This document shows positions 1 through 9,299 of a stretch of DNA of 64,000 nt, one piece after another. Source of the DNA: Isachenkonia alkalipeptolytica (GTDB lineage Bacteria; Bacillota; Clostridia; Peptostreptococcales; T1SED10-28). The notes under the pieces are model-generated. The model was not told the DNA's origin, ran no database searches, and saw nothing but the letters and a program-made list of their open reading frames with translations. The DNA is taken from assembly GCF_009910325.1 (NCBI RefSeq), contig NZ_SUMG01000009.1:36799-100798 (forward strand), in the 5' to 3' direction. The position numbers and the translations under genes were made by a program. The number at the start of each line of letters is the position of its first letter. The first letter of the stretch is position 1.

Positions 1-235
1 TCCTTTACCAAAATTTTATAATTTTTCTTTGTTGTACCCTCTATTATGAACGAAGACCTTTGAAATTCAAAAGTTTTTTCCACACTTCTTTATTCAATAG
101 AAATATCATGTGCTTTATGATACAATAGCTCTATCTTAATCGGGTAGATGAACATGCCTCTGAGCTCTCATTCTATCCTACTGAAGGAACAGATTCAAGT
201 TAATTTAATTCGTGTAAAGTGTGGTGTTTTATAAG

Positions 236-1585
236 ATGAACCTTTTAACCAGCAAAAATGTGAACCCTACCCAAGCAATTGTACTGGGATTTCTGAGTGT
301 CATTATTATCGGAAGTATTTTATTAAACCTCCCCATTGCTTCAGCAGATGGTTCCAGCGTACCCTATGTGGATGCGCTTTTTACCGCAAGCTCCGCTGTA
401 GCCGTAACCGGTCTTGTTGTGGTGGATACCGGAACCCATTGGAGTATGTTCGGACAATTGGTGATCCTGTTATTAATCCAAATCGGCGGACTGGGCTTTA
501 TGACCATGATCACCATGTTTGCCATGATCATCGGGAAAAGAATCTCGCTGAAAGAGCGTTTGTTAATTCAAAGCTCCTTAAATCAAAATGATCTGTCCGG
601 AGTGGTCCGCCTAACCAAATACATTATTATCGGTACCCTGGCCATCGAGGCCGTCGGCGCCATTTTATTATCCTTTGTTTTTGTACCGGAGCTGGGATGG
701 GCCCAGGGTATTTGGTTTAGTATTTTCCATGCGGTTTCCGCCTTTTGTAATGCAGGCTTTGATATCATTGGCGGAGGTGTCAGTTTAATGCCCTACGTAC
801 AAAACCCTTTGGTGAATTTTACGGTATGGACCTTAATCATTCTTGGAGGACTGGGGTTTACCGTAATTATTGATATGTTTTTTTACAGGGATAATTTTCG
901 ACGTTGGTCCCTACATACGAAACTGGTGCTGATTATTTCCGGCTCTCTTTTACTGACCGGATTCTTTCTTTATTTGGCTTTGGAATGGAGCAATGCCGCC
1001 ACTCTGGGAGAGCTCAGTGTCCCCGGCAAGTTTATGGCCGCTTTTTTCCAATCCGTAACCCCGAGAACTGCGGGATTCAATACCATTGACACCGCTTCCT
1101 TAACCGACGCATCGAAGCTTCTTACGATGATTTTTATGTTTATCGGAGGCTCACCGGCATCCACGGCGGGGGGCATCAAAACCGTAACCTTCGGAATTGT
1201 GCTTTTTACCATCCTCTCGCAAATCCGAGGAAAACAAGACACGGAAGTATTTCATCGACGGATTCCAAGGGATAATATCAATCGCGCCCTAACTATTATG
1301 TTTATTTCACTAATTCTAATCATTACCATCACCATGATCCTAAGCATTATTGAAACCGGAAACACTTTTTTGGAAACGGTTTTCGAAACCACCTCGGCTT
1401 TCGGTACCGTAGGCCTTTCTTTGGGTATTACACCGACCCTCAGTACCGTTGGAAAAGTTCTTTTGTCGGTCTTAATGTTCATGGGAAGAGTAGGCCCCTT
1501 TACCGTGGCCTTGGCCTTGGCAAAATCCACCCATAAGAATCAAGGAAAGATCCGTTACCCTGAAGATAAGGTGATTATCGGTTAG
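236..1585 (+). CDS. ktrB: KtrB/TrkH-family potassium uptake channel subunit
   Basis: Membrane subunit of a Ktr-type K+ uptake system (K+ import, usually Na+-coupled, gated by a cytosolic KtrA ring). The roughly 450-residue protein is almost entirely hydrophobic. It shows the four pore-loop segments of the family: SSAVAVTGLVVVDTG near the N-terminus, SAFCNAGFDI, TPRTAGFNTID, and ETTSAFGTVGLSLG near the C-terminus, each with the selectivity-filter glycine. The start is uncertain: I chose the ATG at 236, but a GTG at 221 is in frame and neither has a clear Shine-Dalgarno. ktrA follows after 38 nt, so the pair is probably one transcript. In many Bacilli the order is ktrA-ktrB; here it is reversed. 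Confidence 0.9.
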   Translation: MNLLTSKNVNPTQAIVLGFLSVIIIGSILLNLPIASADGSSVPYVDALFTASSAVAVTGLVVVDTGTHWSMFGQLVILLLIQIGGLGFMTMITMFAMIIGKRISLKERLLIQSSLNQNDLSGVVRLTKYIIIGTLAIEAVGAILLSFVFVPELGWAQGIWFSIFHAVSAFCNAGFDIIGGGVSLMPYVQNPLVNFTVWTLIILGGLGFTVIIDMFFYRDNFRRWSLHTKLVLIISGSLLLTGFFLYLALEWSNAATLGELSVPGKFMAAFFQSVTPRTAGFNTIDTASLTDASKLLTMIFMFIGGSPASTAGGIKTVTFGIVLFTILSQIRGKQDTEVFHRRIPRDNINRALTIMFISLILIITITMILSIIETGNTFLETVFETTSAFGTVGLSLGITPTLSTVGKVLLSVLMFMGRVGPFTVALALAKSTHKNQGKIRYPEDKVIIG

Positions 1586-1623
1586 CTTCCGTCGTTGTAT
1601 TAAACTAATAAAGGAGTGATTTA

Positions 1624-2271
1624 ATGAAACAATTTGTAGTGATCGGCTGTGGCCGTTTCGGTGGCAGTGTGGCAAAATCCCTTTCCAAACTGGGCCATGA
1701 CGTACTGGCCATTGATAAGGACGAAAAAATCGTTCAAAACATATCCGAACATGTTACCCACGCGGTGCAGTCCAGCGGAACCGATGAGCAGGCCCTGCAT
1801 TCCCTGGGGATTAAAAATTTTGATGTGGCGATTATTTCCATCGGTACGGATATTCAGACCTCTATTTTGTCCACCCTGATTGCCAAGGAAGCGGGCATTA
1901 ACTATATTGTAGCCAAAGCCCAGGGCAATCTTCACGCTAAGGTCCTCTACAAAATCGGAGCGGACCGGGTGGTATTTCCCGAACGGGAAATGGGGGAACG
2001 GGTAGCCCATAACCTTGTGGCTCACAACATTATCGACTACATCGAACTTTCCAAGGAATACAGTATCATGGAGCTGGAAGTTCCGAAAAATTGGGTGGGG
2101 AAAAGCCTGATCGACTTGGATCTTCGGGTGAAACACGGTATCAATGTCATGGCAATCAAACACGATGAGGAAATCAATATCTCTCCCGAAGCAGATGATG
2201 AGCTAGATCATGATGATATTTTAGTGGTGATCGGCCATGTGAAGGACTTAGGTAAAATTCAGGATCTGTAA
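1624..2271 (+). CDS. ktrA: KtrA-type RCK regulatory subunit of K+ uptake
   Basis: Cytosolic regulatory subunit that forms the nucleotide-binding ring below KtrB. The N-terminal RCK_N (TrkA-N) Rossmann domain starts at once with VIGCGRFGGSVAKSL (GxGxxG), and the acidic residue ending beta-2 is present in LAIDKDE. The C-terminal part, about residues 135-215, fits an RCK_C (TrkA-C) ligand domain, which in homologues binds c-di-AMP (family knowledge). Its 215 residues are normal length for KtrA and about half of TrkA, which supports Ktr rather than Trk. The start has a good RBS (AAAGGAGTG). A strong terminator follows the gene. Confidence 0.92.
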   Translation: MKQFVVIGCGRFGGSVAKSLSKLGHDVLAIDKDEKIVQNISEHVTHAVQSSGTDEQALHSLGIKNFDVAIISIGTDIQTSILSTLIAKEAGINYIVAKAQGNLHAKVLYKIGADRVVFPEREMGERVAHNLVAHNIIDYIELSKEYSIMELEVPKNWVGKSLIDLDLRVKHGINVMAIKHDEEINISPEADDELDHDDILVVIGHVKDLGKIQDL

Positions 2272-2278
2272 TTCGCAA

Positions 2279-2345
2279 TAAATAAGACTAGGCCTTTGAC
2301 CGTCGGTTTATGATAACCCCGGTCAATAACCTAGTCTTTATTTTT
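2279..2345. terminator. Bidirectional terminator between ktrA and the SNF2 gene
   Basis: A long inverted repeat pairs AATAAGACTAGG with CCTAGTCTTTATT, with an inner TTGACCG/CGGTCAA arm. It ends in a T-run on the plus strand and has an A-rich left flank that serves the minus strand. It lies between convergent genes. Confidence 0.85.
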
Positions 2346-2364
2346 GTACAAATGTTTTGTTACA

Positions 2365-5300
2365 CTATATTTCCAGTAAATCCAGTAACTCTTCTTTGCT
2401 GAACTTTGAAAGCATGGTTTCTCCCTTTTGTATTACCTGATCGATGATGGCTTTCTTTTGCTCCTGGATTTGATGGATTTTCTCTTCCACGGTCCCTCTA
2501 GCGATCAGTTTTTTCACTTGAACCTTCTTTTTCTGTCCGATACGGTGGGCCCTATCCGTAGCCTGATTTTCCACGGCGGGATTCCACCAGGGGTCCATAT
2601 GAATGACCATATCTGCAGAGGTTAAATTCAATCCCGTTCCTCCGGCCTTTAAGGAAATTAAGAATATGGGAACTTCTCCCTTATTAAATCGTTTCACTAA
2701 ATCCCCCCGTTGATTCATGGGAATCGAACCATCCAGATATAAGGGCCTATGGCCTTTCTTTTCCAAATCTTCCCGTACCTTTTTTAGTACTCCGGTAAAC
2801 TGGGAGAAAATCAGTAACCGGTGATTGCTTTCCAGTGCCAGGTCCACGATTTCTGCCAAGGCTTCCAGTTTTCCGCTTCCTCCGTGATAATCTTCAATAA
2901 ATACTCCGGGATGACAGCTGATTTGGCGAAGGCGGGTAAGTCCGGCTAGTATCTGAATCTGACTATTATTAAAGCCCTTTTCCTCCACCACGTCTTCAAT
3001 CTCCCCTTTGATTCTCTGAAGATATAAACGATACAGCTTTTGTTGTTCCTTGGTCATATCCACCAGGACTTTTCCCTCCATCTTATCGGGAAGCTCCTTT
3101 AACACATCGGCTTTCAGCCTTCTGAGAATAAAGGGATCCACTTTCCGTTTCAGCTTTTTAAGGGAGAAATTGTCCCCATTTTTGTTGATGGGTTTTTGAT
3201 ACTTTTCCGTGAAGCTTTTATAGGAGCCCAGGTAACCGGGAATTAAAAAGTCGAAAATCGACCACAGTTCGGTTAAATTGTTCTCCAAAGGGGTTCCCGT
3301 CAACACAAACCGATGCTTACCCCGAAGGCTTTTCACCGCCTTGGCACTTTGGGAGCTTTTATTTTTAATATGCTGGGCTTCATCCAGAATGCAGGCATGA
3401 AATTGTTGGTCTTCATAAAGCTCCGTGTCCCGGCGAAGCAGGGGGTAAGAGGTTAGTACCAGGTCAAAGTCTTTAATTTTCTTCGCCTTTTCCTCCCGTT
3501 CCTCTTTGGTTCCGCTGATGGTCAAGGTCTTTAAGTCCGGCGAAAAACGCTGGATCTCATCCTCCCAGTTGTATACCAGGGACGTGGGCACCACCAATAT
3601 GCTGGGTTCCAGGGCTCCCCTTTCCTTCTCTTTTAACAAATAGCTCAGAGCCTGAATGGTTTTTCCAAGACCCATCTCATCGGCTAAAATCCCTCCGAAA
3701 CCATAGGCCGATAAGGTACTGATCCACTGAAATCCTTTCGTCTGATAGCTTCTAAGGTTCGCCGTCAGTCCCTTGGGGAGTTCCAAAACCTCTTTGGAAA
3801 ACTTACTCGGGTTCATATTTGCTGTCAACTGCTGATAATCATCCATAAATCTTTCAAAGTTTTCACCGGTATCAAAGAGACTTTCTTCCCCTTCATTTTG
3901 CAGCCCCGCAATTTCAAAGGCTCGGTATTTCGGTATTTCCAACTTCCCGTCTTCAAAGTCCCCCGGGTCCAGCTCCATTTCATTAAACCAGGTAAAGAGT
4001 TTCCCGGAACTGCTTTGGGGTAGGGATAAGAAGGTTCCGTTGGCCAAACGGTGGTACTTTGCTTTTTCCTGAATGCTTTTCAGCAGTTTTCCGATTTCCT
4101 CCTTCGGTATGCTTTTAATATCGATGCTGCATTCCAATAAATCCAATCCGTGATTTAAAGTAATCTTCCCTTGAATATCCTCTTCCCCCAGGGTTTTTAC
4201 TTTTTTAAAATCATCGGAATAATAAATGGAAAGCTTTGTATCCTCCTGAAGTTTCGGCAACAGGTTTTCCAGAAAGAAATAGATTTTTTCTTCCTGTTCA
4301 ATGTAGCATCTTCCCTTTTGTACGGTAAACTCTCCCTCTTCCAGCAATTTCAAAAGATGATTTTCCGCGGTTCTTTCCCGAACCAGAATTTCTTCTTCTT
4401 TGGGGCCGGCGGCTTTTTGCTTCTCGTTTTTTTCCGGGGCAAAGGGATTGATCTCTTTGTTTCCGTAAATAAATACCAGTTTCGCCGTTACTTTTTTCTG
4501 CTCCTGGTCTAAAAACAGTTTCGCCTTCAGGGGCACTTTAAGGATTCTTTTTGCTAAATCATCCTGCAACCGGCAATGAACGTGTTCCTGAAGAACCGGC
4601 AGTACTTCTGTAATAAAAGATTTTTCCAGGGTTTTAGGGATTGTAACCCCCGCCTTCCCGTCGGTGATCAACTCTTTCATTAAGGGCCGGATCCAATGGT
4701 TTTTAGGATGCTTCAGGGGATAAATGTTCCCCTGATAAAAAGTGAGATTCTCGATCCCATCCAGGGGAATAATCGGCGCCGTCTCCTTCTTGTTCAATAC
4801 CAGACCGGAACCCCGGGAGCTTTCGCCGACCTCTAAGTCCATAGGAATGCCTTCTTCCTTAAATCTCACACCATCATAATATTCCCCATCAATCCATAGT
4901 CCCATTCCTTCGTCTTTTGCCGCCCTACGCTTTAAAAGTTCCCCCAGGAGACGATCCTTTACAACCAGGGTTCTCCCCCGAAAAACCACTTCGCCAAAGT
5001 TTTCATCCCCCGAGGCTTCCCCCTGACGACTCATATCCAACAGCAGTATTAAGTAATCGATCATTTTCTGATCTTCCCTGCTGAACCGATGAATATTCGG
5101 ATCGTAGGTAAAGTTCTTCCCGAAAACCACGGGCTTTTCTTCACTGTAACTTTGTAAAAATTCTTTAATGTTTTTAACAACATAGGTTTTGTTCTCTCCC
5201 AGGTGGAGTTCAATTTCCCCTTTTCCCCCATCAACCCTGACCCTGGGTTCAAAGTGTAACAGTTTTTCCGGAGGGGTTTCCCCTTCCCGGTATGCCCGGA

Positions 5301-5628
5301 TAAGGGAATGCATCCGATTTTCCTGATTATCCCTGGGATCTTTGTACTTATCTATACTCATCAACAAAGCGGTAATATGCTTACAATCTCCATAATAACT
5401 ACGAAAGGCGGGACAGGTGCATCGAGTCCTTCGAATATTTCCCTTCTCGTCAAAAACAGCTTCCATTTCGTACAGACGGGTTCCCTGAACCTGCCCTTGA
5501 AACAGACGAAAATTATCGGTTCTTCGAATACTTTGTATTTCTCCTCGGTTAAAAATCCCCAGACCTTTCCTATACGTCGTGTCTAAGGCCCCTCGCAGTT
5601 TCAGGGTTTCATCGGTTATATTATGCAT
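2365..5628 (-). CDS. SWIM zinc finger-containing SNF2/Swi2-family helicase
   Basis: Bacterial SNF2-family DNA-dependent ATPase of 1087 residues. A SWIM zinc finger lies near residues 69-83 (CTCPAFRSYYGDCKH, CxCx(n)CxH). The long middle region fits the bacterial SNF2-associated domain. The C-terminal motor has Walker A ADEMGLGKTIQ, Walker B DEAQHIKN, LTGTPLENN, and the helicase C-terminal motifs SLKAGGTGLNLTSAD and DRAHRIGQ. The start has a GAGGA RBS. The family probably remodels protein-DNA complexes or RNA polymerase, but the exact role of this clade is unsettled. It stands alone between terminators. Confidence 0.9.
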   Translation of the reverse strand: MHNITDETLKLRGALDTTYRKGLGIFNRGEIQSIRRTDNFRLFQGQVQGTRLYEMEAVFDEKGNIRRTRCTCPAFRSYYGDCKHITALLMSIDKYKDPRDNQENRMHSLIRAYREGETPPEKLLHFEPRVRVDGGKGEIELHLGENKTYVVKNIKEFLQSYSEEKPVVFGKNFTYDPNIHRFSREDQKMIDYLILLLDMSRQGEASGDENFGEVVFRGRTLVVKDRLLGELLKRRAAKDEGMGLWIDGEYYDGVRFKEEGIPMDLEVGESSRGSGLVLNKKETAPIIPLDGIENLTFYQGNIYPLKHPKNHWIRPLMKELITDGKAGVTIPKTLEKSFITEVLPVLQEHVHCRLQDDLAKRILKVPLKAKLFLDQEQKKVTAKLVFIYGNKEINPFAPEKNEKQKAAGPKEEEILVRERTAENHLLKLLEEGEFTVQKGRCYIEQEEKIYFFLENLLPKLQEDTKLSIYYSDDFKKVKTLGEEDIQGKITLNHGLDLLECSIDIKSIPKEEIGKLLKSIQEKAKYHRLANGTFLSLPQSSSGKLFTWFNEMELDPGDFEDGKLEIPKYRAFEIAGLQNEGEESLFDTGENFERFMDDYQQLTANMNPSKFSKEVLELPKGLTANLRSYQTKGFQWISTLSAYGFGGILADEMGLGKTIQALSYLLKEKERGALEPSILVVPTSLVYNWEDEIQRFSPDLKTLTISGTKEEREEKAKKIKDFDLVLTSYPLLRRDTELYEDQQFHACILDEAQHIKNKSSQSAKAVKSLRGKHRFVLTGTPLENNLTELWSIFDFLIPGYLGSYKSFTEKYQKPINKNGDNFSLKKLKRKVDPFILRRLKADVLKELPDKMEGKVLVDMTKEQQKLYRLYLQRIKGEIEDVVEEKGFNNSQIQILAGLTRLRQISCHPGVFIEDYHGGSGKLEALAEIVDLALESNHRLLIFSQFTGVLKKVREDLEKKGHRPLYLDGSIPMNQRGDLVKRFNKGEVPIFLISLKAGGTGLNLTSADMVIHMDPWWNPAVENQATDRAHRIGQKKKVQVKKLIARGTVEEKIHQIQEQKKAIIDQVIQKGETMLSKFSKEELLDLLEI

Positions 5629-5749
5629 TTATCCTCACCTTGCTCCTTTTACTTCGCTTTTTCCAACCATCCACTAAGACCGTACTAAATTTTGCCTAAA
5701 CTTCATTATACCATCTTTATGCTTTCCTTCCAATCCTCTTTCAAGCATG

Positions 5750-5778
5750 AAAAAACCGGAGAGGCTTAGTCTCCGGCT
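5750..5778 (-). terminator. Terminator of the HAD phosphatase gene
   Basis: On the minus strand, GCCGGAGAC and TCTCCGG form a hairpin followed by a run of six T. The stop codon of the HAD gene lies inside the hairpin loop, so the terminator overlaps the coding end. Confidence 0.85.
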
Positions 5779-6500
5779 AAAAGTTCTTCTTCTAATTCCC
5801 CGATGTTCTCAATGACCGGGTAACGCTTTTCCATAAACCTTTCGTACTCATTGTGACTGCCTTTGATGCCGATAAAATGAAAGCCGGTGTTTTCCGCAAA
5901 ATCCATATCCGTAAGACTGTCTCCGATATACAGGACCTCCCGGGGGTTCAGTTGAAATTCCCTGCAGAAGGTCTCTCCCATATGGGGGTCCGGTTTGCCT
6001 TTGAAAAATCCGTCATCACTGCCGATAAAATGAAAGAAGGACCCTATCCCCAGGGCCTCCAGGTTATGCAGGGTGGACTCCCGGCTGTCGGCAGTGGCCA
6101 GGCCCAGGATATATCCCTTTCTGTGAAAGGTTTGAATGGTCTCCAGGGTGTTTTCCAAGGGAACCACCTTAGCATCGGGGCCTTTACTGTGTTTTTCCAT
6201 CAGTTTCCCCAAAGCGTCCTTAGTGATCCCCGTTGCCTCCCCATGATCCCCCCCGGATGTGTTTAAAACTTCCATCCACCGGCTCAGGATCTCTTCCACC
6301 GGGGCGTATTGAATAAGACTCTCCTTCTCAAAACCCCGGGGGGTGAACCCGGAAATTTTCTGCAGCTCCCGGATTTTTTCCCGGGGCAGCTTCCACCCTT
6401 CTTCCAGCTCCTGAAAAATACTTTGAAATACTTTATGCCAGGTTTTTTCAAACTCTATGATCGTTCCGTCTTTGTCCAGTAAAATTCCTTTGATCTTCAC
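5766..6500 (-). CDS. HAD-family phosphatase (phosphoglycolate phosphatase-like)
   Basis: HAD superfamily hydrolase of 244 residues, closest in layout to phosphoglycolate phosphatase/PpaX-like enzymes. Motif I is LLDKDGTIIEF at the N-terminus (nucleophile Asp and general acid Asp in DxDGT). The helical cap follows, motif II is near LGLATADS, and motif IV is GDSLTDMDFA. The start is a GTG at 6500 with GGAGG 10 nt upstream. The substrate cannot be read from the sequence. Its stop codon sits in the terminator hairpin. Confidence 0.82.
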   Translation of the reverse strand: MKIKGILLDKDGTIIEFEKTWHKVFQSIFQELEEGWKLPREKIRELQKISGFTPRGFEKESLIQYAPVEEILSRWMEVLNTSGGDHGEATGITKDALGKLMEKHSKGPDAKVVPLENTLETIQTFHRKGYILGLATADSRESTLHNLEALGIGSFFHFIGSDDGFFKGKPDPHMGETFCREFQLNPREVLYIGDSLTDMDFAENTGFHFIGIKGSHNEYERFMEKRYPVIENIGELEEELLAGD

Positions 6501-6540
6501 CGTGAAATAACCTCCTCCAAACCAGTTTTAAGCGTGGCCC

Positions 6541-7446
6541 TTAGACCCTGCTTTTGTCTGTGGATTCTTTTTGGTGCTTTTTTCGTTTATCCCTATACAT
6601 CTTCTCATCCACCTGTACTAAAAGCTTTTCTAATTTCGTATCTTCCCCGATGGGTACTTCCATGGTCCCGAAGGCTAAGCTTACAATGGATGTGTATTTT
6701 TTCAGTTCTTTTTCAATCCGAAAAAGAATGTCTTTTGCCTTTTCTTCGGAACAGCCCTCAAAAAGAAATAAAAACTCATCCCCTCCGATTCGAAAAACAT
6801 AATCAAAGCCGGTTCGGGTTTCCTTCAGGGCAAGTTTTGCAAAATCCTTTAGCAACCGGTCCCCGGCCTCATGCCCCCAATCATCGTTTACCTTTTTAAA
6901 GTTGTTAAAATCAACCATGGCCATGGAGAGTATGCTGTCCCCCCGTTGACATCGTTTCAACACCTCCTGAAACTTTTCCTGCAGGGTATAGCGGTTAAAG
7001 AGCCCGGTTAAGGCATCCTTCGCCGCCACGGTCTCCAGTTTTTCATTCATCCGTTTTAATTCTTCATTTTTTTTCGCCACTTCCCGCTGGGCATTGGCAA
7101 ATTGACTGTTTAATTTCATAATTTCTTCGTAGGAGTCTTGGCAGTGCTCTCCGCAGTACAACCCTTCCTCTACCATGATCAAATAGCCCCGTGCCATGGA
7201 AAATCCGTGTAACACCCTTTGTTTATCCTGCTCCTGCAAGGGATGCTCTAAGACCAGGTCCAAGATCTGATCTTTTCCATGGAAAAGGTTTTTTAGTTTT
7301 TCGGCTTTGTTTTCATCCATGGCTATTTTATCAAAAATTGATGCGCCCACGTCGAACAGCGTTTTCTCATGAGCATATATAATTTCTTCGATGACTCCTT
7401 GAGCATTACACCCTACTATCTCGATCAGATTCTCTTGCAATTTCAT
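6541..7446 (-). CDS. GGDEF-domain diguanylate cyclase with an unassigned N-terminal region
   Basis: Predicted cytosolic diguanylate cyclase (2 GTP to c-di-GMP), 301 residues with no membrane segment. The C-terminal GGDEF domain begins around residue 140 (DALTGLFNRYTL) and carries an intact active-site motif RIGGDEFLFLF. A coiled coil (KKNEELKRMNEKLETVAAK) links it to an N-terminal region of about 110 residues that I cannot assign and that contains the cysteine pair YCGEHC. That region could bind a metal or cofactor (inference). No RxxD inhibitory site is obvious. The RBS GGGAGG precedes the ATG. Confidence 0.85.
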   Translation of the reverse strand: MKLQENLIEIVGCNAQGVIEEIIYAHEKTLFDVGASIFDKIAMDENKAEKLKNLFHGKDQILDLVLEHPLQEQDKQRVLHGFSMARGYLIMVEEGLYCGEHCQDSYEEIMKLNSQFANAQREVAKKNEELKRMNEKLETVAAKDALTGLFNRYTLQEKFQEVLKRCQRGDSILSMAMVDFNNFKKVNDDWGHEAGDRLLKDFAKLALKETRTGFDYVFRIGGDEFLFLFEGCSEEKAKDILFRIEKELKKYTSIVSLAFGTMEVPIGEDTKLEKLLVQVDEKMYRDKRKKHQKESTDKSRV

Positions 7447-7626
7447 CTATTTTGCCTCCCAGTAATAAACTCCCCGTTTTTCCTTCTGTATTCAAGCCCG
7501 GTAAAAATTTCGGATATTCTTAGTTTCGACACCGGGACCGCCTTATCCTTTATTATTTCACAGAATTCATTGAAAAGCTACTTTCTTTATTCATGGTCTC
7601 CCGTTAAATTTTCTTGAAATTCTTCG

Positions 7627-7654
7627 TGATTATTTTAATCATTTGCTGTATAAT
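7627..7654 (+). promoter_or_regulatory. Promoter with overlapping dyad upstream of the zinc-ribbon gene
   Basis: A TATAAT -10 hexamer lies at 7649-7654. Just upstream, TGATTA-TTT-TAATCA (7627-7641) is a perfect inverted repeat covering the -35 position, so it may be an operator. The regulator is unknown. Confidence 0.4.
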
Positions 7655-7714
7655 GGGAGTTTATAAAGCCCGGACAATCCGGGAGGATTTTTCAAACAAT
7701 CAAGGAGGCTCATT

Positions 7715-8107
7715 ATGAAATGGTTAAATAAATATATGCAAGGACGGGCGGGGGGAGATCATCTATCCATCTTTCTGTTGGTGTTTTCTGTGGTGATTAC
7801 CATATTCGGCCGCTTGACCGGTTTCTTTATTATTGAATCCCTTAGCTACATTCCCTTAGGCCTGGGGATCTATCGGATGTTTTCAAAAAACATCCAACAG
7901 CGAAGGATGGAGAACTATAAGTTTATGATGAAAATCAGTCCCTTATACAAAAAGGGCCATCGACTGTTTACCCGTTTACGGAATTCGAAAAACCATAAAC
8001 TTATGCCCTGTACTTCCTGTAAGTCCATGCTCCGGGTGCCCAAAAACAAAGGCAAAATTCGAGTAACCTGCCCCAGCTGTAAAACCCGGTTCATAAAAAA
8101 AACCTGA
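7715..8107 (+). CDS. Small membrane protein with a C-terminal zinc ribbon
   Basis: 130-residue protein. Two hydrophobic segments (about residues 15-50) are followed by a basic region and a C-terminal zinc ribbon, CTSC at about 101-104 and CPSC at about 120-123, resembling the CxxC...CxxC knuckles of MJ0042-type ribbons. The membrane N-terminus and cytosolic metal-binding tail are inferred from composition. RBS AAGGAGG lies upstream. It is 56 nt before a membrane J-domain gene on the same strand, so the two are probably co-transcribed and may work together. No specific function is recognised. Confidence 0.72.
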   Translation: MKWLNKYMQGRAGGDHLSIFLLVFSVVITIFGRLTGFFIIESLSYIPLGLGIYRMFSKNIQQRRMENYKFMMKISPLYKKGHRLFTRLRNSKNHKLMPCTSCKSMLRVPKNKGKIRVTCPSCKTRFIKKT

Positions 8108-8163
8108 AAAAACCCTTCAAAATACTTTACAACGCTACAATACCATAAGGAGAGAATCTCTCA

Positions 8164-8949
8164 ATGAATATAATCAATAAAACCTTAGGAAAAACCATCT
8201 ACCTCTTCGCTAAAATTTTAGAGGGGATGTTCACTGTCACCATCCGTCTTTTAGAAACCCTGGTTTTAATTACCAAGGGCATATCCAGCGGCCTGTTGCT
8301 GCTTCTCAGCATGGGAGGCTGTTTGTTTCTTTTAATCTTTGCCATCCCTTTAGGGATTCGAATCTTAACGGACCCCTATGCCCTGGGGATTCTATTGTTT
8401 CTTATGTTGTTTCCCTTTCTGGCGGGGAGGCTCCTGGTGCACCTGAAAAAACAGAAATTCCTGATCACGGCCTTTCTGTTCAATTTATCGAAGCACTTAA
8501 TCCATCCCGAAGCCTATGCCTATAAATCCTTTGCCTCCTATAAAAAAGCCTATGACCAGGCTCAGGAAGATTACCGGAGGGAACAGGAACGGCGCTACCA
8601 TGAACAGCAGCAGCAAAAACAACGGGCTTGGAATGAACAATTTTATCAATGGCAGTCCCAGGGTGCCCGGGGCAGTCGCTACTACTACCGCACCGGTTCC
8701 AGCGGTCAGTGGCACCGACAGGGTGGACAACACCAATCCTTTGGCGGTCCCCAGGGGAACCCCCGGCAAAAGTACAAGGAGAGCCTGGATATTTTAGAGG
8801 TCTCCGAAGGGGTTGATGAAAAGGAACTGAAAATGGCCTATCGAAAGAAAGCGAAAAAGTATCATCCCGATATCAACAAGGATCCCAATGCCACGAAGAA
8901 GTTTCAGGAAATCAACGACGCCTACAAATTCTTAAGCGAGTATTCATAA
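8164..8949 (+). CDS. Membrane-anchored DnaJ-domain protein
   Basis: 261-residue J-domain protein of unusual layout. The N-terminal half has two or three hydrophobic stretches (about residues 20-105). A Gln/Arg/Tyr-rich linker follows (about 125-200). The J domain sits at the extreme C-terminus (about 205-261), with the HPD tripeptide in KKYHPDINKDPNATKKF. J domains stimulate DnaK ATPase, so this is likely a membrane-localised DnaK co-chaperone (inference). It lacks the G/F, zinc-finger and C-terminal domains of true DnaJ. It is co-directional with the upstream zinc-ribbon membrane protein, and a strong terminator follows. Confidence 0.88.
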   Translation: MNIINKTLGKTIYLFAKILEGMFTVTIRLLETLVLITKGISSGLLLLLSMGGCLFLLIFAIPLGIRILTDPYALGILLFLMLFPFLAGRLLVHLKKQKFLITAFLFNLSKHLIHPEAYAYKSFASYKKAYDQAQEDYRREQERRYHEQQQQKQRAWNEQFYQWQSQGARGSRYYYRTGSSGQWHRQGGQHQSFGGPQGNPRQKYKESLDILEVSEGVDEKELKMAYRKKAKKYHPDINKDPNATKKFQEINDAYKFLSEYS

Positions 8950-8959
8950 GAAAAAGTGT

Positions 8960-8991
8960 ATCCCCGGGGAAAGAATCCCCCGGGGATTTTT
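8960..8991. terminator. Terminator after the J-domain gene
   Basis: ATCCCCGGGG pairs with CCCCGGGGAT, followed by TTTTTA on the plus strand. The GC-rich hairpin also abuts the end of the convergent small gene. Confidence 0.85.
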
Positions 8992-9241
8992 ACGCTCCGC
9001 CCCGCAAAAAAGCCCTTCGATATTTGTGTACCGCTCGGTCCACGGCTTCCGCCTTCCCGGTGAATGTCAACCGGGTTTGGGGAATGGGAAGATTTTTATA
9101 CCCCTGATCCTCAAGAACCTCGAGCTCCACTTGCCACTGCTCCCCCAAATACTTCTCCGGAGAGAGCCACATCGCCGCCTTTTCAAAATAATCCTTGATC
9201 TCATAATAGGGAATCCCGCTATAGATTACCACTTCTTTCAT
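8990..9241 (-). CDS. Small conserved-looking protein of unknown function
   Basis: 83-residue protein beginning MKEVVIYSGIPYYEIKDYF and ending in a basic stretch (KYRRAFLRGGA). It has no membrane segment or cysteine. The mix of beta-strand-like and helical sequence suggests a small alpha/beta fold. An AAGGA RBS lies 9 nt before the ATG, which supports translation. I do not recognise the family. It is downstream of, and co-directional with, the SDR gene, with 58 nt between them. Confidence 0.6.
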   Translation of the reverse strand: MKEVVIYSGIPYYEIKDYFEKAAMWLSPEKYLGEQWQVELEVLEDQGYKNLPIPQTRLTFTGKAEAVDRAVHKYRRAFLRGGA

Positions 9242-9299
9242 TTATACACGTCCTTACATTATGTCATGATGTCATGGTCTTACAGAGCACAGGGAGTCT

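Noticed and set aside
1..220. c-di-AMP (ydaO-type) riboswitch upstream of ktrB
   Set aside because: Expected because some ktr operons have one, but the conserved GGGGGA and UUGGCC-type blocks are not seen.
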